Positions 46,415 through 56,007 of a stretch of 64,000 nucleotides of DNA are shown one piece after another. The stretch comes from Hyunsoonleella jejuensis (lineage in GTDB: Bacteria > Bacteroidota > Bacteroidia > Flavobacteriales > Flavobacteriaceae), in contig NZ_FOFN01000001.1 in assembly GCF_900111025.1 (NCBI RefSeq), positions 1,364,001 to 1,428,000 of the forward strand, given 5' to 3'. The notes beneath the pieces are model-generated. The model worked only from the letters and a program-made list of their open reading frames with translations, did not search any database and was not told where the DNA came from. Numbering within the stretch: position 1 is the stretch's first letter; every line of letters starts with the position of its first letter. The position numbers and the translations under genes were made by a program.

Positions 46415-46451
46415 AAAAGCCTTCATGTGTAGTAACTTGAAGGCTTTTTTT
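46415..46451 (+). terminator. Intrinsic terminator of the rpo operon
   Basis: AAAAGCCTTCA pairs with TGAAGGCTTTT over a 12-nt loop and is followed by a T-run. It lies between rpoC and the DUF3467 gene, which may be reached by read-through. Confidence 0.9.
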
Positions 46452-46467
46452 ATTAAAGTATTAAATT

Positions 46468-46785
46468 ATGGCAGACGAAAAGAATAAACAACAGCAAGGA
46501 CAAATCAATATAGAATTAGATGAGAAAGTTGCAGAGGGAACTTACTCTAATTTAGCAATTATTAACCATTCTGTTTCAGAGTTTGTAGTAGATTTTGTTA
46601 ACATCATGCCTGGGGTGCCAAAAAACAAAGTAAAATCAAGAATTATATTAACACCACAACATGCTAAAAGATTGTTGAAGGCATTGAGTGATAATGTAGC
46701 TAGGTTTGAAAATGCCCACGGTGAAATTAAGGATTATGAGCAACCGCCAATTCCTTTAAACTTTGGACCAACAGGGCAAGCATAA
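46468..46785 (+). CDS. DUF3467 family protein
   Basis: The 105-residue protein matches DUF3467: INIELDEKVAEGTYSNLAII, SEFVVDFVNIMPGVPKNKVK, SRIILTPQHAKRLLKAL and the tail IPLNFGPTGQA. The gene is usually found just after rpoC in Bacteroidota. It is cytoplasmic and its function is unknown; the location suggests a link to transcription. It begins 17 nt after the rpoC terminator. Confidence 0.93.
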   Translation: MADEKNKQQQGQINIELDEKVAEGTYSNLAIINHSVSEFVVDFVNIMPGVPKNKVKSRIILTPQHAKRLLKALSDNVARFENAHGEIKDYEQPPIPLNFGPTGQA

Positions 46786-46963
46786 TTTTTTGTTCTCGAA
46801 TGAACAGTAATTGAAAGCTTAATTGACTTACATTAAGTTTGATATTTAATACTTGACATTTTTTTGGTATAAATTCGTTTCAGAAAATCTTTGAAAATAT
46901 AAGAATTACAATGTTTAAAGGTCCTGTACAAAGTCTAAATTCAAACATTACATATATTCTATA

Positions 46964-46995
46964 AAAAAGCTGGATAAATTTTTATCCAGCTTTTT
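46964..46995. terminator. Bidirectional terminator between DUF3467 and the PUL
   Basis: AAAAAGCTGGATAAA pairs with TTTATCCAGCTTTTT over a 2-nt loop, with A- and T-rich flanks on both sides. It separates plus-strand DUF3467 from the convergent glycosidase gene and marks the boundary between the housekeeping block and the PUL. The 178 nt before it show no gene. Confidence 0.92.
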
Positions 46996-47023
46996 AAGTT
47001 GTTCACTATATTAAAATAGAAGG

Positions 47024-49654
47024 TTATCTATTTATAACTATCCTTTTAACTACACTAGGATTGTTGTTAGTTTCGATGATTAGAAAGTACAATCCATTTG
47101 CAAATGATGACACATCTACCTTATCTGAAGAAGGTTCTGCTGCCATTACTCTGCTACCAAGTGCATTAAATAATTGAATACTGTTAATTTTTGTTTTAGA
47201 TTTTATAGTTACAAAATCTTTCGCTAGAGTTGGATAAACCATAATATCGTTATTTTGAACAGCTTCATCATCAACGCCTAACGTGGTATCGATTTGTCCA
47301 CTAATACCATCAAAATAGTAGTTGTCTGCTGTCTTACCTGTTAATAGCCTTAACGTTATTCCGGTCGTACTCTCTGTAATATTCGTGGTAAACGTATATT
47401 TTGTGTACGCAGAGGTAGTTGTCGGATAAATCCCAACGAAATCTGAACCACCAGCAGTTTTATCTATTTTCAATTGAATGCCTACCTGCGATGCATTATC
47501 TGATTTTACATAAGCATCAATAGTAACGGTTTTTCCATTAAAGTCACCATCGTACGTTGTGTTTTGCAATTGCACGTCTCCTAATTTTGGTGCAGCTAGC
47601 GTATTGGTTTTTGTAGTTGAAATTTTAAAAGCATTGTTACCTTCAAAAATCATAGAACCCTCATCCGAAAAGGTTGCTTCTGCATCGGTAGAACCAGAAA
47701 TAACACTCGTCCAATTGCCATCAGATAAATAACATTCTGCACTTCCGTTAGCTATTATATTAGCTTCCGATGCATCACAATCTATATATGTAATAGTAAT
47801 AACACTAATACTGTATGCAGGAATGCTAAAACTTCCTGTTGAAGTAGATTGTGTGCTTGAGCTCCACGGACTTGTTTTATCCGTGTAGGGTGAAGTCAAT
47901 TCACTAGTAATATCTTCATTAAACGTTTGGATGGTATAATTACCATCATAAGCTACACCATCCATAGAGAAGTTTAATGTGGATGCTACAGGCAATTTGT
48001 TTACTGCAAAAATTTTATACTCAGTTCCTGTATTAACCGCTTTAGCATACATACCTTGTAAGCCAGTTTCTATATCCGGACCGTTACTGTATGCATCATA
48101 AACCTCATTATTTTTAAAAACATCAAACAAAGAGGCGTACATTACACCCAAAGCCGATAACTTCATTTGCCCGCCGTCTAAAAAGGCTAAAGTAGATTCA
48201 GAATAGGTGTTGTTTTTCCATAACATATGAATTCCAGCTTGTTCCACTACCCCTTGAACATTTCCTTTTTCTAACGCCAAAAACACGTCGGCACTCGCAA
48301 GTGTTTGTGTGAAATTTACGGGCATATCGTCTGTTAAAACACCCCATTCTGTTATTAGAGCCGATTTTCCAGGGAAATTAGTACTGAATTTTGAAACACG
48401 TTCTTCCACTACCTTATACGACGTCATCATTTTATAAACCGTAGAGCCGCTGTAGAGAAAAGAGTTGGAATTATTATAAAAATGAACGGTGGCCGCATCA
48501 AAATAATCATCCACAGTGTCAATATGGTTTTTTATGGTATTATTCCAGCTACCTGTAAAATAATAATCTTTTTCAAGGCATACTGCCGCCTTAACATTGG
48601 GATTTACTGTTTTTAATTGTGTAATCACATCAGTAGTGTGACTAATATAAGAGTTGACATCTCTAATGTTATTGCCTCCTTGTTGGTCTGAGAAAAAGTT
48701 TTCGTTTCCTAACTCAACCCACTTAACATTCATGCCATCATTTAGTCTAGATTGATATCTGTTCTTTGAGTCTGTTGGAGAATCAATAAGCGTATTAAAC
48801 ATTAAAGTTGCAGATGCACCGGTATTATTTAAAACAGTTTTATACCCTGAATAGCCAAAAGTAAAAGAGGAACTATAATTTTTCACATCAACCCCATTGG
48901 TGCCATCAGGATAATAACCATCGGTAAGATAATTATAGTAATTCCCTACGGTACCTCCAGGAAATCTGAAGTTAGTTTGTGGAAACCAGTCATTAATAAT
49001 TTGGCTAGTTTCAGGAGAGCTCCAAGTGTAGCCTCCTTGATTTTCCATAAACCTAAAGTGTGAATTTGTTGATAGCAGATCGTTATTAAAATTGTGTTTG
49101 CTGTTAGTATCTATATCTAAAGTATAGATTGGGCTTGCGGGCACATTAAAGGGAAACGAAAAAGCCATTGCTGGCTGTATGTTTGTAATTTCAGGATTTT
49201 TGATAATCATTTGTCCTGTAACGTTTTGTAATGTAAATTCAATACGCAAAGAAGTTAATCCTTTGTTGTTGTATTTCCTAACAGCAATACCCGTCTTTTC
49301 AAAAGTCCCCTCTGGGTGCTTATCTAAGTTTTCAGCAACAACAATACTATTGGTTCCCCCTTCGTAAATTTTTATTCTTGGCGCCTCAAACACCCTGTCA
49401 CCTAGAACAATATTATTAATTTCAATTTCGGCTGTTACGTAAACATCGGTATAGGTATTTGCCACGTTTACATCTAAATATACTTTGTTATTTTTTGACG
49501 TTAATGTGTACTGATTGCCAACACGGGAAATACCAGAGCCAACTTCTGTCCAGGTGTTAGTATCAAAACTAATATTGGTTGGAAGTGTCTGTGCAAAAGA
49601 GTTCCCAATTATGAATATTGAAAACACTAAGCAAATTCGGTAAATCTTTTTCAT
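47024..49654 (-). CDS. T9SS-secreted clan GH-A glycoside hydrolase with carbohydrate-binding module
   Basis: The 876-residue protein has a signal peptide (1-21, ending GNSFA). An N-terminal beta domain (about 25-160) is followed by a (beta/alpha)8-like catalytic region with NFRFPGGTVGNYYNY (near 228-242), KWVELGNENF (acid/base candidate Glu318) and SALITEWGV (nucleophile candidate Glu436). A module resembling CBM4/9-type domains follows (about 635-790), then a T9SS sorting domain ending SVVKRIVINR. The motifs place it in clan GH-A near GH51, GH39 or GH79, but I cannot assign a family. Substrate probably an algal glycan, given the neighbouring sulfatases. It points away from the GH5 gene's neighbours but is in the same direction as GH5. 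Confidence 0.8.
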   Translation of the reverse strand: MKKIYRICLVFSIFIIGNSFAQTLPTNISFDTNTWTEVGSGISRVGNQYTLTSKNNKVYLDVNVANTYTDVYVTAEIEINNIVLGDRVFEAPRIKIYEGGTNSIVVAENLDKHPEGTFEKTGIAVRKYNNKGLTSLRIEFTLQNVTGQMIIKNPEITNIQPAMAFSFPFNVPASPIYTLDIDTNSKHNFNNDLLSTNSHFRFMENQGGYTWSSPETSQIINDWFPQTNFRFPGGTVGNYYNYLTDGYYPDGTNGVDVKNYSSSFTFGYSGYKTVLNNTGASATLMFNTLIDSPTDSKNRYQSRLNDGMNVKWVELGNENFFSDQQGGNNIRDVNSYISHTTDVITQLKTVNPNVKAAVCLEKDYYFTGSWNNTIKNHIDTVDDYFDAATVHFYNNSNSFLYSGSTVYKMMTSYKVVEERVSKFSTNFPGKSALITEWGVLTDDMPVNFTQTLASADVFLALEKGNVQGVVEQAGIHMLWKNNTYSESTLAFLDGGQMKLSALGVMYASLFDVFKNNEVYDAYSNGPDIETGLQGMYAKAVNTGTEYKIFAVNKLPVASTLNFSMDGVAYDGNYTIQTFNEDITSELTSPYTDKTSPWSSSTQSTSTGSFSIPAYSISVITITYIDCDASEANIIANGSAECYLSDGNWTSVISGSTDAEATFSDEGSMIFEGNNAFKISTTKTNTLAAPKLGDVQLQNTTYDGDFNGKTVTIDAYVKSDNASQVGIQLKIDKTAGGSDFVGIYPTTTSAYTKYTFTTNITESTTGITLRLLTGKTADNYYFDGISGQIDTTLGVDDEAVQNNDIMVYPTLAKDFVTIKSKTKINSIQLFNALGSRVMAAEPSSDKVDVSSFANGLYFLIIETNNNPSVVKRIVINR

Positions 49655-49811
49655 ACAATTGTTTTTTAATGATTTTTAAATTACAGTATTTAAATAATCT
49701 ACTGATTATCTGGATGTTCAGTAAAACATAGGCAAATTTAATTTTTGTACTGATACTACTGGTTTTCTAATTCTCCTAAAAGGTTAGATAACTATCAATA
49801 TTAAAAAGAAG

Positions 49812-50816
49812 CTACTCGCTCCAATTTTTTATATAATATTTTGCTAGTTTTCCAGATTCAGTCAAGTCATCAGCGCTCCAGCCACCATCAATGCTAGAAC
49901 CTGGTTTTAGGGCAGAAGCTCCCTCATCTTTATCATTGATAGACCAATTGCAGTGTGTAAGATTGTGTATTCTCATAAAGTCCATCCAGAGCTTAGTAGA
50001 TGTAGCATCTACATTTCCATTGCCATCTGCATCCACGCAGCCCCATTCAGTTACAATTAGTGCAATTCCATTCTCTAGTGCTTTTTCAGCTTTATTTATT
50101 AACCATTCCTTATGTGAACCAGAATAAAAATGAAGTGTGTAAGCAATGTTTGTATATCCTGTAATTGGATTATTGGAAGCAATGTCTACATCTTGAGACC
50201 AATGCGGCGTACCAACCACTATGATGTTATCGGGATCAATCTTTCGAATGGCAGCAATTACTTTTTCAGCGTAGGGTTTTATAGTATTATCCCAGGAAAC
50301 TTTTAAAGGTTCGTTATAGATTTCGTAGATAACATTTGGATATTTACCGTATTTGCTTGCCATTTTTTCAAAAAATGTAATAGCTTCATTAGTAGTTTCT
50401 TCGGCGCTATGACTATGCCAGTCAATAATAACATACAAACCCAATGCAATGGCAGCATCAACAACAGCCGTTAGCTTGTTTTCATTTGTTGTAGGATCAT
50501 AAAGATAACTATCTTGAATATCTGGGTCTGCAGTCATTGGTATCCTTATAATAGTTGCGTTCCAGTCATCTCTTAGCCATTCTACAACCTCTCTGTTGTA
50601 GAAACCATTACCTTTATAGTAATCATTTGACCAAAATAAACTATTACCTGCAAAACTTACCACTTCTCCTTTTGAGTTAACAATGCGATTGCCTTCTACA
50701 GATAAGTTGCCATTTTTAGACACCACTGTGCGTGTTTCAGAAGAAAAATTAGATATCGTATTCTTTTTAGAATTACAACTAGATAAAAGTAAAGTGATGA
50801 AAATAAAAATTCGCAT
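49812..50816 (-). CDS. GH5-family endoglycanase lipoprotein
   Basis: The 334-residue protein has a lipoprotein signal (MRIFIFITLLLSSC, Cys14), then a GH5 barrel: GNSLFWSNDYYKGNGFY, IIRIPMTADPD, YVIIDWHSHSAEE, VIYEIYNEPL (acid/base Glu169) and ALIVTEWGC (nucleophile Glu257). This pattern is closest to subfamily 2, cellulases acting on beta-1,4-glucan; the true substrate may be a related algal glycan. It is divergent from the first sulfatase gene across 166 nt and 157 nt upstream of the GH-A gene, both minus strand. Confidence 0.9.
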   Translation of the reverse strand: MRIFIFITLLLSSCNSKKNTISNFSSETRTVVSKNGNLSVEGNRIVNSKGEVVSFAGNSLFWSNDYYKGNGFYNREVVEWLRDDWNATIIRIPMTADPDIQDSYLYDPTTNENKLTAVVDAAIALGLYVIIDWHSHSAEETTNEAITFFEKMASKYGKYPNVIYEIYNEPLKVSWDNTIKPYAEKVIAAIRKIDPDNIIVVGTPHWSQDVDIASNNPITGYTNIAYTLHFYSGSHKEWLINKAEKALENGIALIVTEWGCVDADGNGNVDATSTKLWMDFMRIHNLTHCNWSINDKDEGASALKPGSSIDGGWSADDLTESGKLAKYYIKNWSE

Positions 50817-50982
50817 AGGGAAAGATTAATATATGGCTCAAAACAAATTTAAAGGTTTTAAGGGTCTCTTTTTGAGGCTAAATAGTATTTTGACAATATC
50901 TAAACCTTTTACGATGTTAGTGAAACCCTTGTATCTTATATTAGAAATACTTTTATACCATTACATTAATATCTATTTATCT

Positions 50983-52647
50983 ATGAAAGTTTTTGTTTTA
51001 AAGCCAATAATTCTCCTATTAATTGTTTCACTTATTTACACCTGTAAAACAGACAAAGGTAAAGGGGTAGCCGATAAAAATGATAGTAGCGAGATTACAA
51101 AACCTAATGTTGTTTTCTTTATAGCTGATGACATGTATCCGTGGATGTTTAATAACATACCACAAGGACAATCTGAAGATGGTAAGCCTTTAAATCTTAC
51201 GCCTAGTTTAGACCGCTTAGCGAAAGAAGGTGTTTGGTTAGACAACATGAAAGTAGTATCTCCTGTTTGTACACCAAGCCGATATAATGTACTAACAGGT
51301 AATTATGCTAGTAGAGCTACAAACGAGGCTTTTATTGGCTTTACGGAAAAAAATGACGGTCAAACGGTAATACAATGGAACTCCTACATTGTTCCAGGAC
51401 AGCCAACAATGGGTACTTATTTTCAAGATTTAGGCTATAAAACAGGTTTTGTAGGTAAAAATCATATAATCGAAAGCTTATCGCAGGTGGGTGATGGTGG
51501 CGAAAAACCAGAACTAGATGCGGATCCAACAGACCCGAAAGTAAAGGAGGGTTTAGAATATAGATATAATGAATTGCAAAAGGACATTAAAAGATCTGGC
51601 TTTGATTATGCGGATAAATTATATCATAATAACCCTAATTGGTTAGGCATTAGAGCCTTGGCTTATCAAAACATGGATTGGATTGCAGAAGGAGGTGTAG
51701 AGTTTATAGATAAGTATAGTAACGAGCCTTTTATGTTATACATTGCTTCTACTTTGCCGCATGCACCGCTTAAACCAGAGTTGTCTTGGAAAGCAGATAG
51801 GAGAATTACACCAAGAGGTATCTTAGATAAAGCGCCTACCGTTTTACCACAACCACCCGTAGAATCGCTCAAAAAGAGAATTAAGGAAGCAGGGTACCAA
51901 GGAAAAGACCGTGAAAATTTGTTATGGCTAGATGATGCTGTTGGTGCATTGTTTAAGAAGCTAGAAGAAGAAGGTGTACTAGACAATACAATTGTAGTAT
52001 TCTTTAACGACCATGGTCAAGATTATAAAGGTACTTTATATGAAGGAGGCGTAAACTCGCAAGCGTTCATTTGGAAAAAGGGAGGCTTTGAAGTAGGTAA
52101 TGTTTTAGAAGCGCCTGTTTCAAACGTAGATTTTTTACCAACATTATTAGATTTTGCGGGAGATAAAACTAATCTCGATAAATTTGATGGTAAAAGCTTT
52201 AAGCCTGCACTAGAAGCAAAGGCTTACCAAGGTAGAACGTCTTTCTATCATGAATTAGGCTATGCTAGAGCAGTGGTGAAAGATGGTTTTAAATACTATG
52301 CTGTGCGGTACCCCAAATGGGCTACAGAGTTTACTTTTGAGCAACGTAAGGACACTCTTCAAAAATATACAGCATTTAGGGAGTCTTTTGGCGAGCATGC
52401 CATATCTAATGATCCCAATGCACCATATGGTCAATTAGAAATGGTTCCAGGTGGTGGAGGTGCAGAGCATAATGCGTATGTTAACCATCCTAATTTTTCA
52501 TCACCAGACCAATTATACGATTTGAAAAATGATCCTGAAGAGCAAAACAATTTGATAGATAATCCTAAATATTCTGAAATTCTTAAGGAGCTAAAAAACG
52601 AACTAAATGACTATACCAAATCATTACCTGGTAAGTTCAATTTATAA
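50983..52647 (+). CDS. S1-family sulfatase lipoprotein (formylglycine Cys-type)
   Basis: I chose the ATG at 50983 because it gives a lipoprotein signal (LLLIVSLIYTC, Cys21); the open frame upstream to 50833 adds no credible signal. The 554-residue mature enzyme has NVVFFIADDMYPW (metal-binding Asp pair near 49-50), PVCTPSRYNVLTG with Cys96 in the C-x-P-S-R formylglycine motif, and VVFFNDHGQDYKGTLYEGG with the later metal ligands. Cys is converted to formylglycine by a maturase not in this window. It probably removes sulfate from an imported or surface glycan. Confidence 0.92.
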   Translation: MKVFVLKPIILLLIVSLIYTCKTDKGKGVADKNDSSEITKPNVVFFIADDMYPWMFNNIPQGQSEDGKPLNLTPSLDRLAKEGVWLDNMKVVSPVCTPSRYNVLTGNYASRATNEAFIGFTEKNDGQTVIQWNSYIVPGQPTMGTYFQDLGYKTGFVGKNHIIESLSQVGDGGEKPELDADPTDPKVKEGLEYRYNELQKDIKRSGFDYADKLYHNNPNWLGIRALAYQNMDWIAEGGVEFIDKYSNEPFMLYIASTLPHAPLKPELSWKADRRITPRGILDKAPTVLPQPPVESLKKRIKEAGYQGKDRENLLWLDDAVGALFKKLEEEGVLDNTIVVFFNDHGQDYKGTLYEGGVNSQAFIWKKGGFEVGNVLEAPVSNVDFLPTLLDFAGDKTNLDKFDGKSFKPALEAKAYQGRTSFYHELGYARAVVKDGFKYYAVRYPKWATEFTFEQRKDTLQKYTAFRESFGEHAISNDPNAPYGQLEMVPGGGGAEHNAYVNHPNFSSPDQLYDLKNDPEEQNNLIDNPKYSEILKELKNELNDYTKSLPGKFNL

Positions 52648-52850
52648 GAGCAAATTGCTTAGAGTTGTTTGAGACTATATGTTTTATAAGGGTTTTGACT
52701 ATTTACAAACCTCTTAGGACTCTAAACTGACCCATGGATTAAATAGAATAAATACATTTACATTAATAATATCATTATTCTGCTGAATGGAAATTTCCTT
52801 TCTAGCAAAAACTAAAATCAATTAAACTTAAACAAACTAAAAATTAACAA

Positions 52851-55800
52851 ATGAAAAAATCAAAATTCATTAAACTATTAATTATTTGTTTGCTGCCAGG
52901 TTTTGTTTTGGCTCAAAAAACAATATCGGGTACAGTTACGGATAATACGGGACAACCGTTACCAGGAGCCTCAGTGCTGCAAAAGGGCACAACTAAAGGG
53001 GCGGTTACAGATTTTGATGGGAAGTACTCATTAACTGTAGATAGTACTCCAACTACTCTTGTTTACGGCTTTTTAGGTTACAAAAGCAAAGAGGTTACTG
53101 TAGATAAACAAACGCAGGTTAATGTCGTATTGCAAGAAGACACAAGCCAATTGGACGAAGTTGTTGTAATTGGTTATGGTACTGCACGTAAGAGTGATAT
53201 TACGGGCTCTGTTACCTCAGTTGAAGTTACAGAAGCTGCTGTTGCTCAAAACACCACTGTAGACCAGTTGCTTCAAGGTAGGGCAGCAGGTGTTCAGGTG
53301 ACTCAAAATGGAACACCAGGTTCCGGTGTAAGCGTTCGTATAAGGGGCTCGAACAGTTTGAGAGGAAATAATGAGCCGCTTTATGTTGTAGATGGTGTAA
53401 TTATATCATCAGCTGGTGAAGATGCTGCTAACGCCGGAGGAGGTAACGATTTACAAGAGAATCAAAATGGTTTGAATGGTATTAACCCTAGAGATATTGA
53501 AAGTATTGAAGTGCTAAAAGATGCATCTGCAACAGCTATTTATGGTTCACGAGGTGCAAATGGTGTTATTTTAATTACAACCAAAAAAGGAAAAGTTGGA
53601 AAAGCCAGTATTGGAGGTTTTGTAACGTCAAGCGTTTCAGTAATAAATGAAAGAATAGATGTGTTAGATGGTGTTGATTTTGCTAAATATCAAAATGAGG
53701 CAAATTTAGTAGATGGACTTAACCCTCAATTCCATATTGAAGGCAATGACGTGTTTAGAATTAATTATAACAATACTGGTGCCACTATTGAAGCGGAACC
53801 TGTAAACCAAGTAAATTGGCACGATGAAATTTATAAACAAGGATTTTCTAAATCTATCGGTGCTAATTTTAGTGGAGGTAACGATAGTGGTTCGTATTAT
53901 GCAAGTATTACTTATAACGATCAAGGTGGTATTGTAGATAACTCGCGTTTTCAGAGCGGAAATTTTAATATAAATTTATCTAAAGACCTTTCTGAGAAAT
54001 TAAAATTAGATGCGCGCTTAAATATGTTTTATTCTAGCGGACAATTTGCTCAAGATGGTGATAGAGCGGGAGGGCAAAGAAGTTTTATAAACAACTTAAT
54101 TACATTTAGGCCGTTTTTTGATGAGCAAAGTGCTATCGATGATGATGAGCAAACTTCTAACCCTTATTCATGGGTAAACGATTTTCAAGATTTATCAGAA
54201 GAAAGACGATTGATAGGTAATATTGCTTTAACCTATGATTTAGGTAAAGGCTTGAAGTACAAAGTTCAAGCAGGTGGTAATATCAGAGATAAATCGCGTG
54301 ATCGTTTTTATGGTTTAACTACATTCCAAGGAAGCACGTCTAATGGCGAGTTGCAAATGTCTTCATTAAACAGTAAAGCATATCAAATTAACAACCTATT
54401 ACTATTTAATAGAAACTTTAATAAAAAGCATAGGATAAATGCAGTTGCAGGTTTAATATATGATGTTAGAGATACTAGAAACGAGCTGTATGCAGTCACA
54501 GATTTTTCAACTTTAGAATTTGGAGCAGATCAACCAGCTTATGGTCAGGTTATTTCTAGACCTTTAGAAGTACGTCCAACAAAAACACAATTGCTGTCAT
54601 ATCTTGGTAGAGCTACTTATACATTAAATAATAAGTATATTTTCACTGGTACGTTTAGGGCAGATGGTTCGTCTAAATTCTCGAAAGAGAATAGATTTAG
54701 CTACTTCCCTTCTTTAGCGCTTGCTTGGAGAGCAGGAAGCGAGAAATTCCTTAGAAATTCAAAATTGGTTTCTAATTTAAAATTTAGAGCAGGTTGGGGT
54801 ATGACAGGAAATCAGGGTATTCAACCTTATCAAACCTTAAGTAACTATGGGCCTCAACTATATGGTAACCCAGATAATGGAACAAGTGTAGGTTTTATTC
54901 CACTTAACATTGGAAATAGAGATTTAAAATGGGAAACTACTGAGCAAATAAACGTTGGCGTGGATTTTGGATTTTTTAATGATCGAATTTCTGGTACTGT
55001 TGATGTCTACTCAAAGGAAACTCAAGATCTTTTACAATTAGAAAATTTAGGACCTTCAGCTGGTTTTGAATCTGTATTGGTAAATCGTGGAAATATTGAA
55101 AACAAAGGGCTTGAAGTAACTTTAAGTGGTTTATTAGTAAATAAGGATGAGTTTACTTTTGAAGTTGGAGGTAACATTGCTTTCAATCAAGTCAAAATAT
55201 CCAAATTAGGAAGTTCACAATCTGAAATTCTTATCGATGGAACATACCAACAACGTTCTTTTTATTTAGGAGATAATATTTCTAGTGGAACTTATTTTAA
55301 AGCGCCGGCGAATGCATTTATTCAAGGTGAAGAAGTAGGCTTATTCTACGGTTGGGAAACTGATGGAATATGGCAAACTGGAGACACAGGTCTACCGAAT
55401 GGATTTCAGCCTGGAGATATAAGGATAATAGATCAAAATGGAGATGGCGAGATTGATGGGAATGATAGAACCATAATCGGTAATCCAAATCCAGACTTCA
55501 CTTATGGAGGTTTTCTAGATTTCAAATACAAAAGATTATCTCTAAATGTATTGATAAATGGTGTGCAAGGGAATGATATTGCCAACGGAAATAATATTAA
55601 ATGGGCAACTCCCGACGGGAATACTCAAAACATTTTTCCGTATGCGTATCATAATGCATGGAGACCAGATGCACCATCTAATAGCGTTCCAAGAATAGGT
55701 TATAGAAAAGAACAAACAGCTATTTCTATTACCGATAGAATTATAGAAGATGGTAGTTTTTTAAGGATTAGTAATATTACTTTGGGTTATGATATACCCG

Positions 55801-55991
55801 TAGAAAACTCAAATACATTTGCTAATGCCAACATATATGTATCAGGTGTAAATATGTTTACGTTTACGAAATATTCGGGTTATAATCCTGAAATAACAAG
55901 CTTTTCGTACAACGGTAATATACTAGGTGTAGATTGGTTAGGGATGCCAAATGTGCGTACTGTAATATTAGGATTAAACCTTAACTTTTAA
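52851..55991 (+). CDS. susC: SusC-family TonB-linked outer-membrane transporter
   Basis: The 1046-residue protein has a signal peptide (about 1-21, ending FVLAQ), a carboxypeptidase-regulatory-like domain (ISGTVTDNTGQPLPGASVL, about 25-100), the TonB box/linker and the plug (RKSDITGSVTSVEV, GVSVRIRGSNSLRGNNEPLY, YVVDGVI, GSRGANGVILITTKKG). A large beta-barrel ends in LGLNLNF. It forms the lidded importer with the SusD-like protein next to it. A near-consensus -7 element (TACATTTA) lies about 90 nt upstream. The sulfatase-to-susC gap (203 nt) is otherwise featureless. Confidence 0.96.
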   Translation: MKKSKFIKLLIICLLPGFVLAQKTISGTVTDNTGQPLPGASVLQKGTTKGAVTDFDGKYSLTVDSTPTTLVYGFLGYKSKEVTVDKQTQVNVVLQEDTSQLDEVVVIGYGTARKSDITGSVTSVEVTEAAVAQNTTVDQLLQGRAAGVQVTQNGTPGSGVSVRIRGSNSLRGNNEPLYVVDGVIISSAGEDAANAGGGNDLQENQNGLNGINPRDIESIEVLKDASATAIYGSRGANGVILITTKKGKVGKASIGGFVTSSVSVINERIDVLDGVDFAKYQNEANLVDGLNPQFHIEGNDVFRINYNNTGATIEAEPVNQVNWHDEIYKQGFSKSIGANFSGGNDSGSYYASITYNDQGGIVDNSRFQSGNFNINLSKDLSEKLKLDARLNMFYSSGQFAQDGDRAGGQRSFINNLITFRPFFDEQSAIDDDEQTSNPYSWVNDFQDLSEERRLIGNIALTYDLGKGLKYKVQAGGNIRDKSRDRFYGLTTFQGSTSNGELQMSSLNSKAYQINNLLLFNRNFNKKHRINAVAGLIYDVRDTRNELYAVTDFSTLEFGADQPAYGQVISRPLEVRPTKTQLLSYLGRATYTLNNKYIFTGTFRADGSSKFSKENRFSYFPSLALAWRAGSEKFLRNSKLVSNLKFRAGWGMTGNQGIQPYQTLSNYGPQLYGNPDNGTSVGFIPLNIGNRDLKWETTEQINVGVDFGFFNDRISGTVDVYSKETQDLLQLENLGPSAGFESVLVNRGNIENKGLEVTLSGLLVNKDEFTFEVGGNIAFNQVKISKLGSSQSEILIDGTYQQRSFYLGDNISSGTYFKAPANAFIQGEEVGLFYGWETDGIWQTGDTGLPNGFQPGDIRIIDQNGDGEIDGNDRTIIGNPNPDFTYGGFLDFKYKRLSLNVLINGVQGNDIANGNNIKWATPDGNTQNIFPYAYHNAWRPDAPSNSVPRIGYRKEQTAISITDRIIEDGSFLRISNITLGYDIPVENSNTFANANIYVSGVNMFTFTKYSGYNPEITSFSYNGNILGVDWLGMPNVRTVILGLNLNF

Positions 55992-56007
55992 TAAAAAATT
56001 GAATACA

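Noticed and set aside
50833-50982. N-terminal extension of the first sulfatase
   Set aside because: The extra 50 codons carry no signal sequence, whereas the ATG at 50983 starts a lipoprotein signal.
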